64,000 nt of DNA from Pseudodesulfovibrio cashew (GCF_009762795.1 NZ_CP046400.1:845501-909500); one strand, 5' to 3'; positions 47,285-55,805 are shown, counted from the stretch's first letter. Numbers and translations: made by a program. Notes: generated by a model not told the origin, from the letters alone.

Positions 47285-48157
47285 ATGCGCATTCCCGATT
47301 TGATCCGTGGCCTGGACAGGCCCTTCGTTTCCGTCGAACTGTTGCCGCCCCGGCGGGAGACCGAGCAGTCAGGGTTTCTGGCGGCGGTGGAGAAGATGAA
47401 AGCCATGAAGCCGCTCTTTGCGGCCGTGACCTGCGGGGCGGGCGGGTCCGGCTCCGTGGGCACGCTGCAGACCTCGCGAAATCTGGCGGAAGGGCACGGA
47501 CTCACGGTCATGCCGCATATAACCTGCGTACACTCCAGGCAGGAGACCCTGGCCGATCAGCTCGACGCCATCCGGACCTGCGGCATCCGCAACGTGCTGG
47601 CCGTGCGCGGCGACTTCCCGGCTGGCATGGACTCCGGCCCACGCGGGCTAATGCACGCCTCCGACCTGGTGGCGCGCATAGCCGCGCTGGCCCCGGACCT
47701 GGCCGTGGGCGTGGCCGCCTATCCGGATGGACACCCGGAGTCGCGCTCCATCCGCGAGGACATCGGCTTTCTCAAGTTCAAGCTCGACGAGGGGGCGTCC
47801 TTCGGCGTCACCCAGCTTTTCTTCGACAACCGGCGCTACTTCGACATGCTCGACAGGCTGGCCGCAGTGGGCTGCGACAAGCCGGTCATCCCATCGGTGC
47901 TGCCCATCCGCAGCCTGGGCCAGATAAAACGGGTCATGGAGCTGTGCGACGCCCCGGTGCCGGGCAATATCCTGTCGGGTATCGAAAGCGCCCACGCCAA
48001 GGGGGGCGACGAAGCGGTCCGCGAGTACGGCATATCCCTGGCTGCGACGCAGATCAGCTCACTCCTGGAAAACGGCGCGCCGGGCGTGCACCTCTATCCC
48101 TTCAACCGGGCGGAGATGTGCGTTGAGGTCATGCGCCGGGCCGGACTGACGGCGTAG
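47285..48157 (+). CDS. metF: Methylenetetrahydrofolate reductase
   Basis: 290 residues from ATG 47285 (AAGGAGGTTGCGAAC). Reduces methylene-THF to methyl-THF for methionine synthesis. FVSVELLPPRRETE is the N-terminal strand with catalytic Glu; VTCGAGGSGSVGT, PHITCVHSRQETLADQL, NVLAVRGDFP, KFKLDEGASFGVTQLFFDN and IPSVLPI follow the TIM-barrel order of MetF. Short (SAM-insensitive) bacterial form without a regulatory domain. Monocistronic, with a palindromic operator overlapping the likely transcription start. Confidence 0.95.
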   Translation: MRIPDLIRGLDRPFVSVELLPPRRETEQSGFLAAVEKMKAMKPLFAAVTCGAGGSGSVGTLQTSRNLAEGHGLTVMPHITCVHSRQETLADQLDAIRTCGIRNVLAVRGDFPAGMDSGPRGLMHASDLVARIAALAPDLAVGVAAYPDGHPESRSIREDIGFLKFKLDEGASFGVTQLFFDNRRYFDMLDRLAAVGCDKPVIPSVLPIRSLGQIKRVMELCDAPVPGNILSGIESAHAKGGDEAVREYGISLAATQISSLLENGAPGVHLYPFNRAEMCVEVMRRAGLTA

Positions 48158-48205
48158 GAGTCGTGAGAGAAAGCGCGTCGCCGCGCCGCAGGCAAGAGAC
48201 AGTGG

Positions 48206-48952
48206 CTACCAGACCGCGTCGGCCAGTGAGCCCTGCATTTCGTAGGGAAAGGTCCGCTGGCCGATGGTCATCTCGCCCTTGAGATCGAAACGGGTGCGGA
48301 AGAGGTTGCCGCGATGCAGGACGCCAGTTCCCGCAGCCTTGTACGCCAGGGGCTTGCCCATGCTGAAATCGCGGACCGTCATGTCCCTGCCGTGAATCTC
48401 GGCGGTGAACGCGAGGTCCTCCACGCTCTTGCCGTCGGGCAGCAGCAACTGCTGGGAGCGAACGTCGATCCAGCCGTTTTTCGGCAGCACCGCGCCCGCC
48501 GGCAGGAAGAGGTTTCCGGCCACGCGCAGCACGCCCCTGACGTCTGCTCCGCCCAGGAGCGTCGTCAGGTTCACGTCGCCTTCGAACTCGAAGGCCCCGC
48601 TCTGGAAGAGATTGAGCTCACACTGTGGCCCGCCGGTGTCCAGCCGGACATGGGCCACGGGAGAGAAGCCCACATTGACGTACGCCTGTTGAAATCGGAG
48701 GCTGCCCGGAGTGTTCGCCACGGAGATACGCAAACCGCGCACCCTGAAGCCGAAGGGACCGTCGCGGTCGATGGCGTCCCACTTGAGCCCCACCGACGGC
48801 AGTCTCTCGTCCAGAGAGGCCAGGGCAGAGGCCCAGATCTTGTTCCACGGCGTGAACAGGGCCGCTCCGATGAGGAACCCGAGCAGGACCAGGAAGAAGC
48901 GGGCCAGGATGCGGCCGGGCAGGGAAGAGGATTTCTGGTACGGGGATGCCAC
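48206..48952 (-). CDS. gspN: Type II secretion GspN-like protein
   Basis: 248 residues starting with GTG 48952 (GAGGTAGTCC upstream). One N-terminal membrane helix (RFFLVLLGFLIGAALFTPW), then a periplasmic beta-rich domain: LKWDAIDRDGPFGFRVRGLRI, GDVNLTTLLGGADVRGVLRVAGNLFLP, DLAFTAEIHGRDMTVRDF. This is the GspN layout. Last of a three-gene operon with the GspM- and GspL-like genes; only 3 bp separate it from the GspM-like gene. GspN is accessory in known type II systems. Confidence 0.75.
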   Translation of the reverse strand: MASPYQKSSSLPGRILARFFLVLLGFLIGAALFTPWNKIWASALASLDERLPSVGLKWDAIDRDGPFGFRVRGLRISVANTPGSLRFQQAYVNVGFSPVAHVRLDTGGPQCELNLFQSGAFEFEGDVNLTTLLGGADVRGVLRVAGNLFLPAGAVLPKNGWIDVRSQQLLLPDGKSVEDLAFTAEIHGRDMTVRDFSMGKPLAYKAAGTGVLHRGNLFRTRFDLKGEMTIGQRTFPYEMQGSLADAVW

Positions 48953-48955
48953 GGA

Positions 48956-49453
48956 CTACCTCGCCAGAACGAAATGGGCGTCCGCCAGGCGCGGGTCGTC
49001 CGGGTTGCGGGTCAACGTGCAGCCCGGCGTTTGCAGGCTCGCCCGGTCGCGTAAATCGCGGAGAAAATCCATGAGCCGGTTGAGCGGCAACCCCTTGAAG
49101 GTCACCTGGGCGGCGTCGAGGCCCTCATCCAGCTGCGTTGCCCGGAAGGAGGTCAGTTGCTCCTCGATACCCAGGCCGTCGATGATGGCCCAGACCGCTT
49201 CGCTCACCGGCTTGTCAACCAGATCCCCCTGCTTGGCGCGCAGGGCGCGGACCTCTTCCACAATGGGCACCACCCGACCGTACTGTTCCCTGGCCTCAAC
49301 GATGCGCTGCTCCAGGGAACCGGAAAAAAGCTTCAGCCCAACGGACACGGCAAAAGTCGCCACCACCGTGCCGACCAGCGCCAACCGGAACAGCCGCTCC
49401 TGCGAGGCCGCAGGCCAGGAAAGCCAGAAATACTTCGGTTCGCCGTGCATCAC
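48956..49453 (-). CDS. gspM: Type II secretion GspM-like protein
   Basis: 165 residues. A short cytoplasmic N-terminus, one membrane helix (LFRLALVGTVVATFAVSVGLKLF), a coiled-coil-like stretch (SLEQRIVEAREQYGRVVPIVEEVRALRAKQ) and a small ferredoxin-like periplasmic domain ending VTFKGLPLNRLMDFLRDLRDR. This size and order fit GspM, which dimerises with GspL. The ATG overlaps the stop of the GspL-like gene by 4 bp (ATGA). Confidence 0.7.
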   Translation of the reverse strand: MMHGEPKYFWLSWPAASQERLFRLALVGTVVATFAVSVGLKLFSGSLEQRIVEAREQYGRVVPIVEEVRALRAKQGDLVDKPVSEAVWAIIDGLGIEEQLTSFRATQLDEGLDAAQVTFKGLPLNRLMDFLRDLRDRASLQTPGCTLTRNPDDPRLADAHFVLAR

Positions 49454-49956
49454 TTGGGCTCCACGATCAGACTGAAAATGATTCCGCCGAACACGTCCTC
49501 CCGCTTCTCCAGGGAAAACAGGAACTGCTCGTCATCGGTCAGGTCGTTGATGTACGAGTCGAAACGGTCGACGTTGGGGCCGAAGAAGCCGCGCACGCGG
49601 CCCCGCTTGCCCTCCAGGGCGATGCCCTCGATGCGCAGGCTCTCAACCGCCGGGCGGCTCAACGCGGCGAGCACGCCCACCGGGTCCAGCCCGATGCGGT
49701 ACGTGGCCGCCAGCTTGCCCTGCTCGAACTGCAACCGGCCAAAGGGCGAGCTGCCGATATCCGGCCCGAGGACCGAGGCATACAGCTTGTCGGTCTCGCC
49801 CAGGATCTCGTTGAGCTGCGCCTTGTTGTAATGGTAGCGCAACGCCTGGCCCGCCAAAAACAGTCCGCAGATGATCACCACCCACACAAGGTTGCGCACG
49901 AACCGCTTCGACGCGGAGATTCTCGCCCTGTCCGTCATTCCGCCCAAATACGTCAT
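49450..49956 (-). CDS. GspL-like periplasmic-half protein lacking the cytoplasmic domain
   Basis: 168 residues from ATG 49956 (another ATG at 49938 is possible; neither has a good ribosome site). Basic N-terminus, one membrane helix (NLVWVVIICGLFLAGQAL), then KAQLNEILGETDKLYASVLG and a small alpha/beta domain (LAATYRIGLDPVGVLAALSR, VESLRIEGIALEGKRGRVRGFF). Its place directly before GspM- and GspN-like genes suggests GspL, but the actin-like cytoplasmic domain of normal GspL (about 230 residues) is missing and not encoded upstream. Alternatively a PilN/PilO-like protein. Confidence 0.55.
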   Translation of the reverse strand: MTYLGGMTDRARISASKRFVRNLVWVVIICGLFLAGQALRYHYNKAQLNEILGETDKLYASVLGPDIGSSPFGRLQFEQGKLAATYRIGLDPVGVLAALSRPAVESLRIEGIALEGKRGRVRGFFGPNVDRFDSYINDLTDDEQFLFSLEKREDVFGGIIFSLIVEPK

Positions 49957-50096
49957 TCCACCGGTCTCATCAAGGACGGCGACGCCCTTTGTCGAAAAGG
50001 GAGGCAGTGGACGGCCCGATCGTTTGCCTATATCGTAATACGTTGTGACCGGAACGGCTCCGGGACCGTATATCTCAAGAACAGGAAGGAGGTTTC

Positions 50097-50255
50097 ATGA
50101 AACCCTGGAAGAAACTTATCGTGATCGGCTGCATCCTCGCCCTGATGCTCCCGGCCTTCGGCTGCTCGGATGAGGGCACTGCGGAAAAGGCGGGCAAGAA
50201 AATAGACCAGGCGGTCGACGACGCCAAGGATTCGGCAAAGAAGATGTTTGAATAG
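50097..50255 (+). CDS. small lipoprotein
   Basis: 52 residues: a signal sequence MKPWKKLIVIGCILALMLPAFGC with a lipobox-like PAFGC, then a 29-residue charged mature part (SDEGTAEKAGKKIDQAVDD and a Lys-rich end), predicted amphipathic helix like YtxH/entericidin-type lipoproteins. GGAAGGAGGTTTC precedes ATG. Divergent from the gspL-like gene. Role unknown; envelope stress would be typical for the group. Confidence 0.82.
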   Translation: MKPWKKLIVIGCILALMLPAFGCSDEGTAEKAGKKIDQAVDDAKDSAKKMFE

Positions 50256-50264
50256 AGCCTGCAT

Positions 50265-50297
50265 GAAAAAACGGAGCATCCGGTTTCCGGATGCTCC
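50265..50297 (-). terminator. intrinsic terminator on the minus strand (pepP side)
   Basis: Minus strand GGAGCATCCGG / CCGGATGCTCC perfect 11-bp stem with AAA loop, then TTTTTT. The T tract fits only minus-strand transcripts, i.e. those coming from the Xaa-Pro peptidase gene. Confidence 0.75.
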
Positions 50298-50397
50298 GCA
50301 AGGCAAGACACAAGCCGTCGGGCTTCTGAGAAAGGTTCGGGTGCGAGGCGCAAAATGGTTTTGCGAGGCGGCAGCCGAATCTTTGTCAGCAGCCTGA

Positions 50398-50431
50398 GAG
50401 GGCGCCCGATTGGCGGGCGCCCTCTTACTTT
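50398..50431 (+). terminator. hairpin on the plus strand (lipoprotein side)
   Basis: GAGGGCGCCCG / CGGGCGCCCTC perfect 11-bp stem with ATTGG loop, then TTACTTTTG. It suits plus-strand transcripts from the lipoprotein gene, so the two convergent transcripts would overlap by about 150 nt. Confidence 0.7.
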
Positions 50432-50466
50432 TGATATCCCTAACAATTTATCCCGACGGACCAGGA

Positions 50467-51534
50467 TTACATTACCCGGCAGCCGTCCTCGGTTACCAGG
50501 ACCTGATATTCCCAGCGGATACCGCCCCAGCTCGCGTCGTAGAGGCCCGGCTCCACGGTGACGACCATGCCCGCCGCCAGCTCGCCGGGGTAGGCCCTGG
50601 ACAGGCTCGGCGCCTCATGGGTTTCCAGGCCGACCCCATGCCCCAGGCCGTGGGTGAACAGGTGCTCCACGCCCGCCTTCTCGAAGACCGAATAGGCTGC
50701 CTTGTAGGCCTCGATGCAAGACAGGCCGGGGCGGATCACATCGATGGCCGCCTGCTGTGCAGCCAGGACCAGCTCCTTGGTCTCCTTGAAGCGATCCGAG
50801 GGCTTGTCGCCCACCCAGAAGGTCCGGGTCTGATCGGAATTATACTCCTCCAGACGGCACCCTGTGTCGATGAGCACCATCTCGTTGTCCAGCACCTTGT
50901 CCGAACCGGGGATGGCGTGCGGCAGGGCCGCGTTGGGACCAACGCCCACGATGGTGGAGAAAGCCAGTTCCTCTGCCCCGTTCTCGCGGAAGAACCGCTC
51001 CACATCCCAGGAGACCTGCTCCTCGGTCATGCCCGGCTCCAGCCGCTGTTCGATGTACTCGAAGAGACGGTGGTTGAGGGCCATGGACGCGTCCATGCGG
51101 CGAATCTCGTCCTCGTCCTTGATGATGCGCAGGGATTCCACCAGGTTGTCCGTGGAGGCCAGGGAAAAGCGCTCCTTCAGGTTGTCGTAGTCGAACAGGT
51201 GGAGCGCCTTGGGCTCGATGCCCAGCGATTTCACGCCCGCGCTCTTGAGCACTTCACCCATCAGCACGAACTTGTTGGCCGAATAGATGTGCAGGTTGTC
51301 CTCGCCCCACACGCCCCGGGCCGCGTCGAAGTAGCGCGGGTCGGTGAACAGCTTGTCCTCGCCGTCAGCGGTGATCACCAGCCAGCCCGAGGATTCGTTA
51401 CACTGCGGGTCGTGCAGCTCGAAGCCGCTCAGGTAGTAGCGGTTGGCCGCGTGGGAGACCAGCAGTGCGGGGATCTCCTTCTCCTTGAGCAGCCGCTTGA
51501 GGTTCTCTCGCCGTTGTTCGTATATGTTCTTCAT
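50467..51534 (-). CDS. Xaa-Pro aminopeptidase (M24B family)
   Basis: 355 residues. An N-terminal creatinase-like domain (RRENLKRLLKEKEIPALLVSHAANRYYLSGF) precedes the pita-bread catalytic domain. The dinuclear metal ligands are readable: Asp in MVLIDTGC, Asp in YNSDQTRTF, His in THGLGHGVGLETHEAP, Glu in VTVEPGLY and Glu in IRWEYQVLV. It removes N-terminal residues before proline; cytoplasmic. Start ATG at 51534 follows GAGGAACGAC. Confidence 0.95.
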   Translation of the reverse strand: MKNIYEQRRENLKRLLKEKEIPALLVSHAANRYYLSGFELHDPQCNESSGWLVITADGEDKLFTDPRYFDAARGVWGEDNLHIYSANKFVLMGEVLKSAGVKSLGIEPKALHLFDYDNLKERFSLASTDNLVESLRIIKDEDEIRRMDASMALNHRLFEYIEQRLEPGMTEEQVSWDVERFFRENGAEELAFSTIVGVGPNAALPHAIPGSDKVLDNEMVLIDTGCRLEEYNSDQTRTFWVGDKPSDRFKETKELVLAAQQAAIDVIRPGLSCIEAYKAAYSVFEKAGVEHLFTHGLGHGVGLETHEAPSLSRAYPGELAAGMVVTVEPGLYDASWGGIRWEYQVLVTEDGCRVM

Positions 51535-51650
51535 GTCGTTCCTCGCTTTCGGCCCTGAAAAACGGACGCGCGGACGCCGGCAACGACCTGGAGGCCGCGC
51601 CGTGCGCCGGGGTCCGTGCCGCCGCCGAAATGGCAGCGGCCGTGGGCCGG

Positions 51651-53012
51651 TTATTCCCAGGAATAGGTTGATTCGGGCGTATCAGTGACCATGCGTTCGG
51701 CCCACTCCACGCCCTGCATGACAGAGTGGTCCATGTTGGACACCTCGTACTTCCAGCCGCCGAAACGGCCACGCGAGTAGATGTCCAATTCCTCCAACCG
51801 GGGCTGGATGGCGCGCAGGGAGGCGTCCCGGGAGAGGGTGGGCACGGGATAGCCGTAGTCCACGTTGGTCTCCCACCGGGTGACGATGTCGTCCACCCTG
51901 CTCTGGTCCAGCAAGGAGGTATTTACCAGACCCGCGACGGTACGGTCCATCAATTCGTCGATCTTTTCGGGCTTGTGCGCGGAGTGTGAGGTCTCGCACA
52001 TGAAGGCAAGCTGCTCGCCTGGCCGGGCCACGTTGTTGGGCGAGTAGTTGTGAAAGTTGGTCACCCGGTAAAAGGGGCAGTCCTTCTCCGGGAAATACAT
52101 CCAGCAGCGGGAGTTGCGCTCGCGCTCCTCGCGGATGTCCAGGCCGACCCCGGCCACGTGCACCGCGTTGTGCTCCAGGCCGGACGCGGCCTCCACCAGA
52201 GCGGAATCCGGCGAAGCCATCCACTCAGCGACGAAGCGGTCCAGGGGCGCGGTGTTCAGGAGCACGTCGTACTCAACCTCCAGACCGTCCAGGGTGGTCA
52301 CGCGTTTGGCCAAGGCGTCCACCGAAGCCACTTCCTGGCCGTAGCGGATGCGATCGCCCTGGAGAGAGGCCATGCGCCGGAATATTTCTCCAGTGCCGCC
52401 GTGAAGCGGAAATTTGAAGGTGTTGTTCGGCCCCCAGGCCACGTCGTCCTGCGCCAGGATGATGTTCTTGAGCACCTTTCGCAGGTCCACGACGCTGACC
52501 CGCTCGCCGATCCAGTTGAACTGCATCAGCTCGGGCGGTGTGGCCCACACCTTGAAATTGTACGGGGCCATGAAATGTCTGGCGATGCCCGCGCCAAAGA
52601 TATGCTCGAACCACTGGGCGAAATTTTCCGGCGCGGCCTCGGACCGGTTGCCGGGCAACAATCCCTCCACGCACTCCCAGCGGGGCTCGCGCGGCAGGTA
52701 GCGGATATTGTTCTGGAAGGGATACGGCACCCAGGAGCCGTGGGAGCGGACCCAGGACTCGCGCTGGTGCTCCAGCCGCTCCTCGCCAAGCAGGGAATCC
52801 ATGAGCGCGTCGAAATACGCATAGTGCGAGAAGACCACGTGGCCGCCGATGTCCCAGGTGAACCCGGCGTCGTCCCGGAAGCTGGCCGCCAGGCCGCCCG
52901 CGTGGCCGTGCCGCTCAAGCACCAGGTAGTCGTCCGCGCCGAGTTCCTTGAGCCGGTGGGCCGCGCCAAGGCCGGTGGGGCCCGCCCCGATGATCAGGTA
53001 TCTGGTCTTCAC
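51651..53012 (-). CDS. glf: UDP-galactopyranose mutase, eukaryote-type
   Basis: 453 residues. FAD-binding N-terminus YLIIGAGPTGLGAAHRLKEL. The sequence then follows fungal/trypanosomal UGMs rather than the usual bacterial Glf: GGHVVFSHYAYFD, SWVPYPFQNNI, APYNFKVWATPPELMQFNW, GERVSVVDL, GPNNTFKFPLHGGTG, CWMYFPEKDCPFYRVT, NYSPNN, DYGYPVPTLSRD, YSRGRFGGWKYEVSN and DHSVMQGVEWAE. UGM interconverts UDP-galactopyranose and UDP-galactofuranose in its reduced flavin state. Bacterial Glf is about 370-390 residues, eukaryotic about 500; this one is intermediate. It is divergent from a sulfotransferase gene. Family is clear; substrate could differ (another NDP-sugar). Confidence 0.82.
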   Translation of the reverse strand: MKTRYLIIGAGPTGLGAAHRLKELGADDYLVLERHGHAGGLAASFRDDAGFTWDIGGHVVFSHYAYFDALMDSLLGEERLEHQRESWVRSHGSWVPYPFQNNIRYLPREPRWECVEGLLPGNRSEAAPENFAQWFEHIFGAGIARHFMAPYNFKVWATPPELMQFNWIGERVSVVDLRKVLKNIILAQDDVAWGPNNTFKFPLHGGTGEIFRRMASLQGDRIRYGQEVASVDALAKRVTTLDGLEVEYDVLLNTAPLDRFVAEWMASPDSALVEAASGLEHNAVHVAGVGLDIREERERNSRCWMYFPEKDCPFYRVTNFHNYSPNNVARPGEQLAFMCETSHSAHKPEKIDELMDRTVAGLVNTSLLDQSRVDDIVTRWETNVDYGYPVPTLSRDASLRAIQPRLEELDIYSRGRFGGWKYEVSNMDHSVMQGVEWAERMVTDTPESTYSWE

Positions 53013-53181
53013 GTATTCGTCCTTGTCTTGCTCCCAAAGGGGGAAGTTATTTCCATCCGGAAGAGATAATCAAGTTTGATGCCAACATGCGTCGAAACGG
53101 ACGCCCTTGACCGCAACGGCGACCCGGTGGCAAGGTCGGACTCTCAACCGCAACGCCCCAAGACACAAGGAGAACACACCG

Positions 53182-54093
53182 ATGAACTGGCCCGCCTACG
53201 TCGCCATGGACGCCGTCCCATCCGGTTCTTCTGTGCTGCTCTACGGGGCGGGAGGCCGTGGCGGCCGCGCACTGGAGCTGCTCAAGGCGCTCAACCCCGG
53301 AGTCACGGTCCTCGGCTTCGTGGACAGCTTCAAGCGAGGGCGCTGGCAGGGTTTGCCGGTCCACGCACCGGAGGACATCCTTACCGGTGCTCTGGGTGCG
53401 GACTTCGTCATCGTCACCACCTTCGACTTCATCCCGGTGCTGACGCGGCTTGACCACGCTCTGGGAGAGAAGCTCCTGGTGGGAGACATCCCCATGCCGG
53501 AACGAAAGCACGCCATCATCTCCCACGGGCTGAAGGCAATCTACCTGGTCATGCCCAAGGTGGCGAGCACCACGCTGGAGGTGGCCCTGGCCGCTGCCTC
53601 GCCCACGCCAATCGAGGTCATTCAGGAGGCCGACCTGTCCGCCTGCCCCCGTGACTACTTTTCCTTCACCTTCGTGCGCAACCCATACGACCGCATGGTC
53701 TCCATTTTCCGGCACGAAGCCAACAACTTCAACCGGAACGTGTACCGCCCGGCCATGGAGTGGCTGGGCAGGGACCCGGCGGACTTCGCCAATTTCGTGG
53801 AGTTCGTGCACCGCCTGCCCGATGGCATCGCCGACATCCACGTCCGGTCCCAGCACAGGCTGCTGGAGGGCGTGGAAGAGACCGTGGGCCTGGATTTTGC
53901 GGGACATCTGGAGTCTCTGAATGAGGACTTCGCCCGCGTGGCCGAGCGTCTCGAAATCCCGTCCGATCTGGGACACATCACCAAGAGCAAACGCGGGCAC
54001 TACCGCGACTACTGCACCCCGAAGCTGCTCGCCCTGATCGGAGAGCGCTATCGGCGCGACTTCGAACTGTTCGGCTACGAGCTTGAAGCATAG
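53182..54093 (+). CDS. Rossmann-module / sulfotransferase fusion
   Basis: 303 residues from ATG 53182 (AAGGAGAACACACCG). Residues 15-105 form a nucleotide-binding-like module: SSVLLYGAGGRGGRALELLKAL, VLGFVDSFKRGRWQGLPVHAP, DFVIVTTFDFIPVL. Residues 115-303 are a Sulfotransfer_2-type domain: AIYLVMPKVASTTLEVAL is the 5'-phosphosulfate loop and SFTFVRNPYDRMVSIFRHE the 3'-phosphate motif. It probably sulfates a surface glycan, and the divergent galactopyranose mutase suggests a galactofuranose-containing acceptor; that link is inference. The N-terminal module resembles that of the radical SAM protein at 31537. Confidence 0.85.
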   Translation: MNWPAYVAMDAVPSGSSVLLYGAGGRGGRALELLKALNPGVTVLGFVDSFKRGRWQGLPVHAPEDILTGALGADFVIVTTFDFIPVLTRLDHALGEKLLVGDIPMPERKHAIISHGLKAIYLVMPKVASTTLEVALAAASPTPIEVIQEADLSACPRDYFSFTFVRNPYDRMVSIFRHEANNFNRNVYRPAMEWLGRDPADFANFVEFVHRLPDGIADIHVRSQHRLLEGVEETVGLDFAGHLESLNEDFARVAERLEIPSDLGHITKSKRGHYRDYCTPKLLALIGERYRRDFELFGYELEA

Positions 54094-54111
54094 CAGAGGA
54101 AAACCCTTGCA

Positions 54112-54150
54112 TTGAAAAAGCCCCCGTACGCTTGGCGCACGGGGGCTTTG
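54112..54150. terminator. bidirectional terminator between sulfotransferase and mltD
   Basis: AAAGCCCCCGT / ACGGGGGCTTT-type stem with a GC-rich loop; AAAAAG on the left gives T5 on the minus strand and CTTTGC lies on the plus strand. It is strongest for the minus-strand mltD transcript. Confidence 0.85.
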
Positions 54151-54173
54151 CATTCAGTCTGCCTGAAAACGGG

Positions 54174-55805
54174 CTACTGCACGTAGACCTTGAGGCGTTG
54201 TCCGGCGTAGATGGTGCCCTTGCTGTTAAGGGAGTTCCAACGACGCAGGTCCGAGACCTTGACTCCGAAACGGCGGGCGATGGAGATCAGGTTGTCGCCT
54301 CTGCGGACCTTGTAGCGGACCAACTGGGTCTTGACCTTTTCCGCGTCCCGGACCGCCTGCTTGGTGGCGGTGCTGGAGTTGTTGGGGATGTAGAGCTTCT
54401 GCCCGGCCTTGAGCCGGTTGGAATTCAGGCCGTTGGCGCGCTTGACCGTGGACACCGTGGTCCCGAATTTGCGGGAGATGGACCACAGGGTATCGCCGGA
54501 ACGGACGATGTAGTTGCCGCGCTTGGCAGCGATGGCACGGGTCTCGGCACGGGAAGACGACGAAGCCGGGGCGGCCGAAGCCACTATGCTGCGGCTGGAC
54601 CCATTGCCCGGAACCATGACGAACTGGCCGGGACGCAGGGTGTTGGTGCGGGTGTTGTTGACCTTTTTCAGCACGGACACGGGCACGTGGTAACGGCGGG
54701 AGATGCGCCACCAGGAGTCGCCGGAGCGAACGCGGTGCCGGGTGTATCCGGCGTAGGGCCGGGAACCGGGATCGGCCAGGTAGGCCATCATCTTGTCCGC
54801 GCGGTCCACGGGCAGATAGGCCGTGGCCCCCATGTGCGGCGGGCTGACCTGGCGACGAAAGGCCGGGTTGAGTCGATGGAACTCGCTCCAGTTCATGCCG
54901 CCGGCGCGGGCCAGGGCCAGCAGATCGGTGCCCCCAGGCACCTCGACAGGCACCAATTCCTGCTCCATTTCCCAGGAAACCGGCTCGAAGCCCAGGGCAT
55001 CGAGGTTCTGGAAGATCTTGGAGATGGCGATGAACTTGGGCACGTAATGACGGGTCTCGGTCTTGAGGCGGACCCGACGGGAGAGCTTGCGGTTCTTGGC
55101 GGTCAATTCAAAGAAATCGTTGCATCCGGCCTGCTTCAGGGCGCGGGAAATCTTGCCTTCGCCCGCGTTGTAGGCGGCCAGGGCGAGATACCAGTCACCG
55201 AACTTGTCGTAGAGATCCTTCAGGTGACGGGCGGCGGCATCCGTGGATTTGTAAGGATCGCGGCGTTCGTCGATCCACCAGTCGGACCGCAGGCCATAGA
55301 GTCGGCCCGTGCCGCGCATGAACTGCCACATGCCCCCGGCACCGGCCCAGGAGTAGGCGCGAACGTTGTAGCCGGACTCGGTAAAGGGCAGCAGGACCAG
55401 GTCCTGAGGCAGGCCGTATTTGGTGAAGACGCGGCGCACGTAGGGAAGATAGGGCTGGGAACGTTCCAGCCAGCGCACCATGGTCTTCCTGGCTTTGTGG
55501 GTGAAGTAATTGAAATATTGTTCGACGTCTTCGGTCTCGTGGGCCTCGAGGTCGAAGAGCAGGCCGAAGCGGGCGTTCAGCACCGCCTGCTCGGTTTCGG
55601 TCAGGTCGCCTTCCACGTCGGGCTGGGCCGCCACCTCGGGCTCAAGGGGGTCGGCGTCCACCGGCACTTCGGGCTCGGCCTCGATGTCCGTCTGGGTCGC
55701 CTCCACAACGGCGGGCTCGACCGGCTGCTTCTTTGCGCAACCAAACGACAATCCCGCCACGAGCAGGACCAACAACAGTAACCGTACAGACTTCGATATT
55801 TTCAA
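54174..55805 (-). CDS. mltD: Membrane-bound lytic murein transglycosylase D with LysM repeats
   Basis: 544 residues starting with TTG 55805 (GGAGGAAAAT upstream; no ATG fits). Lipoprotein signal LLLLVLLVAGLSFGC. After an acidic linker comes the SLT domain: LVLLPFTESGYNVRAYSWAGAGGMWQFM with catalytic Glu in TESGY, and LALAAYNAGEGKI. Three LysM-type segments follow: YTRHRVRSGDSWWRISRRY, YIVRSGDTLWSISRKFG and YKVRRGDNLISIARRFG. It cleaves peptidoglycan glycan strands with formation of anhydro-muramic ends, from the outer membrane side. Monocistronic. Confidence 0.95.
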   Translation of the reverse strand: MKISKSVRLLLLVLLVAGLSFGCAKKQPVEPAVVEATQTDIEAEPEVPVDADPLEPEVAAQPDVEGDLTETEQAVLNARFGLLFDLEAHETEDVEQYFNYFTHKARKTMVRWLERSQPYLPYVRRVFTKYGLPQDLVLLPFTESGYNVRAYSWAGAGGMWQFMRGTGRLYGLRSDWWIDERRDPYKSTDAAARHLKDLYDKFGDWYLALAAYNAGEGKISRALKQAGCNDFFELTAKNRKLSRRVRLKTETRHYVPKFIAISKIFQNLDALGFEPVSWEMEQELVPVEVPGGTDLLALARAGGMNWSEFHRLNPAFRRQVSPPHMGATAYLPVDRADKMMAYLADPGSRPYAGYTRHRVRSGDSWWRISRRYHVPVSVLKKVNNTRTNTLRPGQFVMVPGNGSSRSIVASAAPASSSSRAETRAIAAKRGNYIVRSGDTLWSISRKFGTTVSTVKRANGLNSNRLKAGQKLYIPNNSSTATKQAVRDAEKVKTQLVRYKVRRGDNLISIARRFGVKVSDLRRWNSLNSKGTIYAGQRLKVYVQ

